From Larix sibirica (lineage: Eukaryota; Streptophyta; Pinopsida; Pinales; Pinaceae): DNA of 26,206 bases. Of this stretch, positions 18,711 to 26,206 are shown one piece after another. The notes under the pieces were generated by a model, which was given only the letters and a program-made list of their open reading frames with translations, ran no database searches and was not told where the DNA came from. The stretch is from positions 11,551 to 37,756 of the forward strand of contig NWUY0300041299.1 of the NCBI GenBank assembly GCA_004151065.3. Reading direction: 5' to 3'. Within the stretch, counting starts at the first letter, position 1; every line of letters starts with the position of its first letter. The position numbers were made by a program, and so were the translations under genes.

Positions 18711-20077
18711 GTTGTTCATCCTCATCATCCTTTACCCTCACATGGCTTCTTCTAAGTTCTATTGTAAAGGAATCCCTCTCATATGCATCTCTACCCACTA
18801 GGGGAGATCTTGGGAGACAACTTGTCTTAAATAAAATATACCTCATTCATGTAATGAATTTATGAAAGGATTCAACAATCTAAAATCATTCCCACAACCA
18901 ACCTAAGGATTATATCCAATATGTGTTTTATTGATATGAAATGGATTTGAACATAACAAATGGTTGTAAGACTTGGTACTTAAGTGCAATTCAACAATTA
19001 TTGAAGGTGAAAATAATAAAAGAAAATAAGCAATAAAAAAATTTACATGAGAGAAAAAAAATTTAAATGAAACAAGAAATAAAATTAAAAAATGGAGAAA
19101 AAGTTTAGCAATGGGAAATGAAAGGACAAGGACGCTTACACTACCCAATGCCCTTAGATTTACCTATATCTTATTGTAATAGGCTCACAAAGGGTTTTCT
19201 TTGTCGGCCAACAAGTGAGGATGCACAATAACCATTAGCCACATTATAATAAGAGATTCTTGAAATTGGCTCAGCAACCATTCAATGCTAGGTTTCCCAT
19301 TTGTGTTCCTTGGGTAAATTAACATGTTTATTGTGAGTGAATCACCATGTATTTGATGGATTATGATTAATGAACATTCTCACTATTGGTTGTTAAGTCA
19401 TGGCTTGTCGTTCCATTTCATTTAACCGATTTTTGTGTAAACTGGCTCCGTATTGTGTTGGATTAAAGAAACCACGACACCGTCTTTGGAATGTTGTATG
19501 CTAGTTGGTGTGTCTGCTATAGACATCAACTCATAGGGATATGTTGCACTCCAACTAGCCCAAGTTTGACATATTTACCAATAAACCTACAATGTGTTTT
19601 TTCGATTAATATGATCAACCATATTTTATTTTGTTAGCTTATGCCCAAAAAATTGATTTTCCCTTATCTGCTGCGACTAGAAACAACTAACAGATATCTA
19701 GCATCCATTACACTTGAAGCATTGAAATCAAGTTCTGTCAAGAAATGGTTGTTGTAATTGTTTAACCGAGCTTCTAATTTTGTCGTTAAATACTGAGAAT
19801 TCAAGTATGTGGAGATCAATGGCATTTAGATGGGTTGTACATAACAAAGCAAGGTTTATTGAAGTAATTGGGCATCGCCACAAATTGTACAAACCCTCTA
19901 GTAAGTTGTACACACCATTGGTATGGTTGTTTCTCTTCTTGCATGGTTGCATGTTGAGCTGGGTTCTCATTTTAACACTTACCTTATGAAATTAACTCAC
20001 ACATGGATTCAATTCGTCACTCCATTTAATCATTCTTCCAACACCCTTGCATTAAATTCCCTACCCAATCATTAGAC
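18711..20077. other. AT-rich spacer left of the LTR element
   Basis: No gene recognised. It contains an A-rich tract at 19008-19112. Open frames on both strands at 19728-19989 overlap each other and carry no domain. Confidence 0.4.
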
Positions 20078-20082
20078 GTGTC
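20078..20082. repeat. Target-site duplication, left copy (LTR element)
   Basis: GTGTC directly before the TG of the 5' LTR. It matches ATGTC after the 3' LTR at four of five bases (TGTC exact). Confidence 0.6.
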
Positions 20083-20503
20083 TGTCACAGCCATGAATTT
20101 TAGCACATTCGGGCACGACGCCCACACACCCATGGGAGTCTTGCACTCCCACCTGGCTGGGAAAAACGACATTTCGGTCGGCTAAGGACTTGGTGAGTAG
20201 GCAAGCGACCAAGTGACAGAATGGATGGTGGGGCACATGGAACAAACTTGGGCGTGCTCCCACACAACGACGCCCACACTCAACCTCGGCGCACAACAAG
20301 CTCGGGAGTGGGGAGCATTACCACATCAACACGTTGGCAAGGAAAGGGGCGCCGGGAGCACCCTTGGACCATCGAAAGCACTTAAGAGTTGGGAGTTGTG
20401 GCGCGTTGTTCCAAGCGCCCACATACTCCACACAAGCAACTCCCAAAGGACTAACACTTAGATGCGACGAACCATGGCATGGGCGCGGACAGGAACGAGC
20501 TCA

Positions 20504-20660
20504 GGTTGGAAGCCGGAGCACAAAATCGGGTTGGAAGCCAGAGCACGAACTTGGGTTGGAAGCCAAAGCGTGAACACAGGATGGAAGCTCCTCGCCGAAC
20601 ACGTGATGGAAGCTTCTCCCTCAGCTCAGGATGGAAGCTTGACAGGCAACTTGGGTCAGA
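20504..20660 (+). repeat. 25-bp minisatellite in the 5' LTR U3
   Basis: About six tandem units of 24-26 bp, each starting GGTTGGAAGCC or GGATGGAAGCT, at 20504, 20529, 20554, 20579, 20605 and 20629, with a partial unit at 20654. The same units in the same order occur in the 3' LTR, so the array predates the insertion. Confidence 0.9.
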
Positions 20661-20813
20661 ATCCCAATGGACAACGCTCATCCAATGGACCAAAACACAC
20701 ACTTTGTGGGGGACTTGGACCATTCGGTTGCAAGTGGTAAGGCGATAGTGAATTGGAGTGGACGCCAAGCAAAGGGGCGCCCAAGATGGGTCACGCCCTC
20801 CCACATGACAACA

Positions 20814-20820
20814 TATAAAA
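20814..20820 (+). promoter_or_regulatory. LTR promoter TATA box
   Basis: TATAAAA(AGG), 731 bp into the LTR. The equivalent site in the 3' LTR is at the same offset. This probably sets the U3/R boundary shortly downstream. Confidence 0.7.
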
Positions 20821-21470
20821 AGGATTAGGCCTAGATGCAAGAAGACAAGCAAGGAATTCAGACAAGGCAAGAGGTTGCACGAGCTAGGGAGGTACTCCAA
20901 GCTCGTCCTTCATGCACAATCCGTTCCAACAAAATACGGTTGCAATAGGGTTGCAGAAGAGATGAGCTTGGAAGGTTTGCACTCGTTCCGGGTTTCACAG
21001 TGAGACAGTTTGGCAGCATCCAGAGGTTGCAGAAGTCGACAGTCTTGCGAGTTGGACTCCTGCAGGAGGGGTCAACTCCACTCTTTGTATTTTGTAAATC
21101 TGTTGTAAGGCATGTTGCTGGTTGGGCTCACGCCGAAGCTCTATCGAGTTGTGGAAACTCCACCAATTGTAAATAGTTGATTATACAAAATCTTAAGGGT
21201 TGCTGGTTTGGAAACCCCAACTTAATTCTGTGTTGTGTTTTACTTGTATTGTTGTGCACATGTTAAATTTGGTTAAGTGTTGATGCTAGTGTAACATGCT
21301 AGTAAGTAAACAAGTTAAACGAGTAAAGTGTTAAGTTGAAAAGTTTCCGCAGGTTAGGCGTAGTCTGTCGGTGAACATTTGAGTTGGTCACGCCCTCAAG
21401 TCATTCCCGGGTAGTGTTGCACACCGCAGTTAGATGCTGGGGATTAATGAGTGACTGTGGCTATGACATG

Positions 21471-21482
21471 TGGTATTAGAGA
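21471..21482 (+). promoter_or_regulatory. Primer binding site for initiator tRNA-Met
   Basis: TGGTATTAGAGA starts two bases after the LTR end and matches the TGGTATCAGAG complement of plant initiator tRNA-Met apart from one C-to-T change. Its position and sequence are those expected for Ty3/gypsy minus-strand priming. Confidence 0.85.
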
Positions 21483-21536
21483 ACCATTGTTGCAATTGGA
21501 GAGTTGAGGAAAAGCTCTTCACCACTATTCTTGCGA

Positions 21537-21554
21537 ACATGTGGTATTAGAGCA
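21537..21554 (+). repeat. Second PBS-like copy
   Basis: ACATGTGGTATTAGAG repeats exactly the 16 bases at 21466-21481, 71 bp downstream. Followed by C, it extends the tRNA match to TGGTATTAGAGC, one base longer than the first copy. Confidence 0.75.
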
Positions 21555-21949
21555 CGTTTCAGAGTGCGACTATTTTGCGAACAAGGTTTCAGAACAGATT
21601 GCTGCGACAGTTGACAAAGGTTTGCTAAAGTGGTCACAGTGCTAGAATTCGGTGGGTTTACAACTGGACAGAGCCGCAAGTCTGAAGCTTGCAACTGCAG
21701 AACCGCAGGAGCTGTAGTTCACTACAGGTTGACACAGGTTGGACGATTTGAGGCCAAGTCTGGAAGAAACTTAGAGTTTGGGCGCAAAAGTGAAGCGACT
21801 TGGAGCCTTAGTCGCTGGAGCAAAGAAGAGTTCGTTTTGCAACTCTTACGAGTGTGCTTAGCTGGGGAACCTCAAAACAAAGCAAGTAATTCAGATAGAA
21901 CCAAGGCTTCACTAATAAGACACCTTGTGCAGATTTGCAACCTGCTCAA

Positions 21950-23675
21950 ATGAGTGTTGTAAGGGAGAAAATTGGTAGATGGAGGTGGAACGATTAAGAA
22001 GAAAGTTCGGAAGAGCTTGGATTCATATCCCATTTCGAAGATTGGGATGGGGAAGCGAAACATAGACCTGGTTTTTGAGTCATAGGAAGAGCCAGAAGTA
22101 CCTTCAGAAGGGGAAGAGTCTGTTCATGAAGAACCAGGACCAAAAGCCACCAAGGTGAAACACAAATTTTTTGCAATGGAGAAGAACATGGAGCAGTTTA
22201 GCGAATTGTTCTATGCCCATTGAGAAAAGGTTGCGACTTTGGTTACTGAAGTGGAAAAAATGCAGAAGGCTTTCAACAAAGCCATGGCAGAATGCAAGGA
22301 TGCAACAGATGTGTTGCACGTAGTGATTAAAAAAGACACGGAGGGTCGAGTCAAGAATCTTGAAGAAGTTTTGGAGCAACTTCAACTTCGCTTAAAGGAC
22401 CAAGACGTCACGATTGTAGTGTTGAAACGAGTGTTGGATCAAGGATCTAGTACGGGAGCTACTATGAAGATCCGCATGAAAGATCTGGAACTGTTTGATG
22501 GGACACGAAATGCTAAGTTGCTTGGAAACTTCTGTTGGGACGTGGAGCAGTACATATAACAGATGAACGGAAGTTCAGAAGAGTCTAAGGTGAGCATTGC
22601 CGCAATGTTTCTCACAGCTACAACGAAGCTTTAGTGGAGGAACCATGCAGAAGATTTGGCCACCGACAAGATAACGAAATAGATCAAAAACTGGACGAAA
22701 ATGAAGGATGCTCTCAAAGCACAGTTTGGTCCCGGAAACCAAAGTTGGGTTGCGAGGAATGAGCTTATGAGGATTAAGCACACCACGCGGATTCAGGCTT
22801 ATATTAAATCCTACACCAACGTGATGCTGGAGATAAAGGGCATGAGCGACGAGGATCGTTTGTATCACTTTATGAATGGTCTGTGGACTTGGGCGCAAGC
22901 TAACTTGCGACGTCAGGGAGTGACGACCCTTGTTGAAGCTATTTCTGCCGCAAAGAAGTTGCATGATTTTCAGGCTGGCGGGAAAGATGAAGCCATAAAC
23001 AATGAGGAGGCTGGAAAAAAGCATCAAGGCAAATTCAAGAAGAGGCATAAAAATAGGCCTAAGAACGGTGGCAAGCGTGAGGAAGAACCATCCAAAAATG
23101 TCGACGTTCCTAAGGAGAAAGGAAGGACAATTTCTTGCTACATATGTGCAAAGAATCACTATGCTAAAAATGGTCCATTGCGATCGCAGAAGCTAGCAAC
23201 GGTGGAACAGGAAGAGCCTTCGGTTGGCATTTTACAGGTATTGAACGCGGTTCTTGAAGAACCGAAAGTCACGACAGACGCAGACTTCAACAAACTGAGT
23301 TATGTTCCAGTAGAGTTAAACGGACAACAGGTTTTGGCCTTAGTTGACATTGGTGACATGCACAACTTCGTCAAAATGGAAGTGGCAGAGCAACTCAATC
23401 TACGGATTGAACCAGGGGTGAATATGTTCAAGGCAGTAAACTCAGGAGTTGAAAGAGTAGTGGGATTGGCTTGCCAAGTTTCTCTAAGGATTGGAGAATG
23501 GACGAGCGTGAGTGATTTCACGGTCATTCCTATGGATGACTTTGATGTTGTACTTGGATAAAAATTCACGAAGAAGGAGAAGGTGGCTCATCTACCCCAC
23601 ATAGACAACCTAGCGTTTCTAGTAAGGAGGGACCCAATATTCATGCGAAACGTGAAGAAGTTGCTGAGAGAATGA
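21950..23675 (+). pseudogene. gag: gag-protease pseudogene of the LTR element
   Basis: Gag would form the capsid and bind element RNA. A probable start is ATG 21950 (MSVVREKIG), with a one-base shift near 21975. From there one frame runs on, broken by stops at 22083, 22221, 22557, 22632, 22680, 23559 and 23673. In order: a coiled-coil N-terminus (EKVATLVTEVEKMQK), capsid core (RMKDLELFDGTRNAK; TKL*WRNHAED, where LWWR is expected) and MLEIKGMSDEDRLYHFMNGL. A basic linker follows, then a zinc knuckle CYICAKNHYAKNG, whose last Cys is Gly. The protease reads ALVDIGDMHNFV (DTG/DSG expected), and DDFDVVLG* is followed by KFTKKEKVAHLPHI. At least one stop (TGG to TAG) is a simple transition. Confidence 0.88.
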
Positions 23676-24068
23676 AAGGTGATAGCATTGACAGCTTCCA
23701 CCTTCTCAGCAAATACTCACAAGAAGATCAACGAGGGAGAACATTGTAGGGAATGCATCGGCAAATAAGAGGTTGTTCACTTGGAGGAACGCCTCGCATC
23801 CAAGGAAGCAGACAGATTGTTGGAGCAGCGACTTACGAACATGGAGAAGGTTATGGAAATGACAGTAACAAGTTTGGAAAAACTCACTAAGTTCTGCAAG
23901 GATACGGAAGAACGACAACGTGATAAGGTGGTTGAACTGGCTGCGTCACTAGCACATGAAGGGGACACTTCGGTTGCAACCGATGTATGGCTAGACGACC
24001 CTGAAGCGCAAAGGTTGTTCGATGAAGGGAACAGAACGATTGGGAACAACATGCCACTTCTTCTATAA
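23676..24068 (+). pseudogene. Coiled-coil region in frame with Gag-protease
   Basis: After the TGA at 23673-23675 the gag frame continues: KVIALTASTFSANTHKK, a TAA at 23766-23768, then an uninterrupted 99-codon stretch to a TAA at 24066-24068. It includes EADRLLEQRLTNMEKVMEMT, LEKLTKFCKDTEERQ and TSVATDVWLDDPEAQRLFDE. The first two-thirds should be a strong coiled coil; the end is acidic. In an autonomous gypsy element RT would stand here. I recognise no family. It could be a displaced or duplicated Gag N-terminal segment (that end of Gag is also coiled coil) or a host-derived piece. Confidence 0.55.
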
Positions 24069-24512
24069 TTAAGCCATAAAGCAGAGAACCAAAGGAAGGC
24101 AAAGAAAGTTTTGGGTAAGGTGCGACAACACCGTCTTCCATCTTCTTTTGGTAAGACACAGATTTGGCACGACCGCTACCCTTGGCACAGGTAGGAAGGC
24201 CGCGGGTGCTTCTCGGGGAGCCATACCGGAACGAAGCCAACAAGTGGATGAGGCGGGAAAGCTTCATTCGACAACAGAAAAGTCACCAAGTGTGAAGCTG
24301 ATGCGGAGAGGACTAGGAAACAGAGACCAAAGGAATCTTAGTGGACAACTTGATCACTCGGATAGTGTAGACGACGAAGGGAAACGAGACTAGTGTACTG
24401 GCAGAGTGACACACAGGCAGTGGGGACTTAGCTAGAAAAGTATGGTGCGGTGTAGCAGCATCAACTTTTGGAAGTGCAGGCATTTCAGACTCCTTGACGA
24501 GGACAACAAGCA
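24069..24512 (+). other. Interior 3' remnant, non-coding
   Basis: About 440 bp between the coiled-coil frame and the polypurine tract. Open frames here are short and overlapping. The sequence just before the tract (GACGAGGACAACAAGCATTT) has the look of a Ty3/gypsy pol C-terminal end, but no chromodomain can be recognised. Confidence 0.5.
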
Positions 24513-24529
24513 TTTTAAGTGGGGGAGGT
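24513..24529 (+). promoter_or_regulatory. Polypurine tract
   Basis: TTTTAAGTGGGGGAGGT lies directly before the TG of the 3' LTR. AAGTGGGGGAGG is a typical plant Ty3/gypsy plus-strand primer. Confidence 0.85.
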
Positions 24530-24950
24530 TGTCACAGCCACGAATTTTAGCACATTCGGGCACGACGCCCACACACCCATGGGAGTATTGCACTCCCGCC
24601 CAACTGGGCAAAACGACGTTTCGGTCGGCTAAGGACTTGGCAAGTAGGCAAGCGACCAAGTGACGGAACTGATGGTGGGGCGCGTGGACCAGACTTGGTC
24701 GCGCTTCCACACAACGACGCCCACACTCAACCTCGGTGCATGGAAATCCCGAGAGTGGGGCACATTACCACATCGACATGTTGGAAAGGAAAGGGTCGTT
24801 GGGCGCACCCTTGGAAAATTGGACGCACTTAAGAATTGGGAGTTGTGGCGCGCTGGTCTAAGCGCCCACATACTCCAACCAAGTAGTGCACAAAGGACTA
24901 ACACTTAGATGCGACGGACCATGGCATGGGCACGGACAGGAACGAGCTCA

Positions 24951-25108
24951 AGTTGGAAGTCAGAGCACGGACTCGGGCTGGAATCCAGAGCATGAACTCG
25001 GGTTGGAAGCCAGATCATGAATACGGGATGGAAGCTCCTCACCGAACACGTGATGGAAGATTATCCCTGAACTCAGGATGCAAGCTCGATAGGAAACTCA
25101 GGTTGGAA
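24951..25108 (+). repeat. 25-bp minisatellite in the 3' LTR U3
   Basis: The same unit array as at 20504-20660. Units start at 24951, 24976, 25001, 25026, 25052 and 25076, with a partial unit at 25101. Unit lengths (25, 25, 25, 26, 24, 25) are identical to those of the 5' LTR. Confidence 0.9.
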
Positions 25109-25260
25109 TCCCAATGGACAATGCCCATCCAACGAACCAAGACGTGCACTTTGTGGGGGACTTGGACCATGCGATTGCAAGTGGTAAGGCGGTGGTGACT
25201 TGGAATGCACACCAAGCAAAGGGGCTCCCAAGTTGGGTTGCACCCTTCCACACGACAACA

Positions 25261-25267
25261 TATAAAA
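25261..25267 (+). promoter_or_regulatory. TATA box of the 3' LTR
   Basis: TATAAAA at offset 731 of the LTR, the counterpart of 20814-20820. Confidence 0.7.
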
Positions 25268-25893
25268 AGGCTTAGGCATAGATGCAAGAAGGAAAGCAAG
25301 GAATTCAGACAAGGAAAGAGGTCGCACGAGCTAGGGAAGTACTCCAAGCATAATTCGTTCCAGCAAAATCCGGTTGCAGAAGAGGTGAACTTGGTAGGTT
25401 CGCACTCGTTCCGGGTTGCACTGTGAGACAGTTCGACAGCATCCAGGGGTTGCAGAAGTCGGTAGTCTTGAGTGTTGGATGCCCGCAGAAGGTTTCAACT
25501 CCACTCTTTGTATTTTGTAAATATGTTGTAAAGTGTGTTGCTGTTTGGGCTCACGCCGGAGCTCTGGCGAGTTGTGGCAACTCCACCCATTGTAAACAGT
25601 TGATTATACAAAAGCTTAAAAGGGTTGTTGGTTGGGAAACCCTAACGTAATTCTATGTTGTGTTTTACTTGTAATGTTGTGCACATGTTAAATTTGGCTA
25701 AGTGTTGATGCTAGTGTAACGTGTTAATAAGTAAACAAGTTAAACGAGTAAAGTGTTAAGTTGAAAAGTTTCCGCAGGTTAGGCGTAGTCTGGCGGTGAA
25801 CATTTGAGTTGGTCACGCCCCCAGGTCGTTCCCGGGCAGTGCCACACACTACAGTTAGATGCTGGATACTAGCGGGTGATTGTGGCTGTGACA

Positions 25894-25898
25894 ATGTC
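25894..25898. repeat. Target-site duplication, right copy (LTR element)
   Basis: ATGTC directly after the final CA of the 3' LTR. It differs from the left copy (GTGTC) by one transition. Confidence 0.6.
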
Positions 25899-26206
25899 TC
25901 CTTTGCCTCATGTATACTAGTTAGTTTACTTGTTACTCTTAAATCTCCTTATAGATATTCCTTTTTAATTAATAATTAAAAGAAAGTATAGTGGGGAAAT
26001 TGTTATATGTTCTTGTTGTTATTTCAGTAATGTAATGATCCAAATTTTAGGGGGCATATGGTCTAAATTCAGATGTATAAGCCATAAAAGCATTAAATGG
26101 AGAGGCCACCCTCTCATATCCATGGTATTTGGTAGCACATGGTTTTGGCCCATGGTATGGCCTCAAGACACATTGTAATAATGCTATATAAAGGCCTAGC
26201 AAGCCT
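25899..26206. other. AT-rich flank with a TATA-like box at the window end
   Basis: No coding sequence. TATATAAAGG at 26185-26194, preceded by a run of words such as CATGGTATTTGGTAGCACATGG, could be the U3 promoter of another element whose body lies beyond the window. Confidence 0.3.

Larger units (their letters stand above)
20083..21468 (+). repeat. 5' LTR (1386 bp)
   Basis: Begins TGTCACAGCCATG and ends TGTGGCTATGACA. It aligns along its whole length with 24530-25893. The TATA box lies 731 bp from the start in both copies, so the U3 has no net length change. The 22-bp size difference comes from extra bases around 20904-20960. It is more GC-rich than its AT-rich surroundings and has many CpG-containing words. 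Confidence 0.93.
20083..25893 (+). mobile_element. Non-autonomous Ty3/gypsy (chromovirus-like) element carrying Gag only
   Basis: 5.81 kb. Both LTRs start TGTCACAGCCA; they end TGGCTATGACA (5' LTR) and TGGCTGTGACA (3' LTR). Target-site duplication, tRNA-iMet PBS and polypurine tract are all in place. The 3.06-kb interior encodes Gag, a zinc knuckle and the start of an aspartic protease, then a coiled-coil region. No RT, RNase H or integrase motif is present. The Gag resembles plant chromovirus Gag (Galadriel/Tekay type) from memory of the family, so lineage is tentative. Elements with this layout are called LARD or TR-GAG. LTR copies differ at roughly one base in ten by eye, and the reading frame has many stops, so it is old and inactive. 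Confidence 0.9.
24530..25893 (+). repeat. 3' LTR (1364 bp)
   Basis: Begins TGTCACAGCCACG and ends TGTGGCTGTGACA, giving a perfect 11-bp terminal inverted repeat. It aligns with the 5' LTR throughout, lacking about 22 bases after position 25350. Many differences from the 5' LTR are C/T or G/A (for example CATG/CACG and GACATTT/GACGTTT). Confidence 0.93.

Noticed and set aside
22575-23159. Minus-strand 194-codon frame
   Set aside because: Antisense to the gag reading frame, which carries recognisable capsid and zinc-knuckle blocks.
24148-24393. 81-codon frame taken at first for a chromodomain tail
   Set aside because: No chromodomain aromatic residues or typical WKG block could be found.
1-26206. 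CRISPR array or bacterial defence system
   Set aside because: No regularly spaced short repeats with unique spacers and no bacterial coding density; sequence is plant-like and transposon-rich.

Overview
This window is repeat-dominated plant nuclear DNA with no host gene I can defend. It holds RNase H-bearing L1-type LINEs, tRNA-derived SINEs and a Ty3/gypsy element primed by initiator tRNA-Met. That combination, in AT-rich non-coding sequence, points to a seed plant with a large, transposon-rich genome. A gymnosperm is plausible but not proven. Every coding region I recognise is a decayed retroelement fragment, and there is no sign of a bacterial, viral or organellar insert.

Layout. At 400-2990 and 3518-5860 lie two 5'-truncated LINE relics on the minus strand. 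The first keeps the RT, zinc-binding and RNase H parts of ORF2; the second keeps the end of RT, zf-RVT and RNase H. From 5860 to 12825 the sequence is mostly AT-rich and unassignable. It contains a dimeric repeat with Pol III-like boxes (7341-7795), a plus-strand RNase H relic with an open C-terminal extension (7799-8459), a coiled-coil reading frame (8761-9065), a degenerate 76-bp repeat (9870-10152) and a short candidate LINE 3' end (11940-12230). Two tRNA-derived SINEs follow (12846-13001 and 13179-13391), the first with a convincing 20-bp target-site duplication. Two further minus-strand LINE relics lie at 15178-17582 and 17930-18710.

The best preserved unit is an LTR retrotransposon at 20083-25893. 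It has LTRs of 1386 and 1364 bp, TGTCACAGCCA/TGGCTGTGACA ends, a PBS, a polypurine tract and a 4-5 bp target-site duplication. The 3.06-kb interior codes only for Gag and a partial aspartic protease, followed in the same reading frame by a coiled-coil region. RT, RNase H and integrase are absent, so it is a non-autonomous, Gag-carrying derivative that would have depended on a partner for replication. Nonsense mutations and roughly 10% LTR divergence (by eye) show that it is old and dead.

A pattern across the window is the number of short tandem duplications present as exactly two copies (56, 57, 62, 66, 125 and about 220 bp, and a weaker 54-bp pair). Several lie inside or at the edge of LINE relics. 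The LINE and SINE 3' ends also share a T-run/loop/A-run design, which would fit SINE mobilisation by these LINEs.
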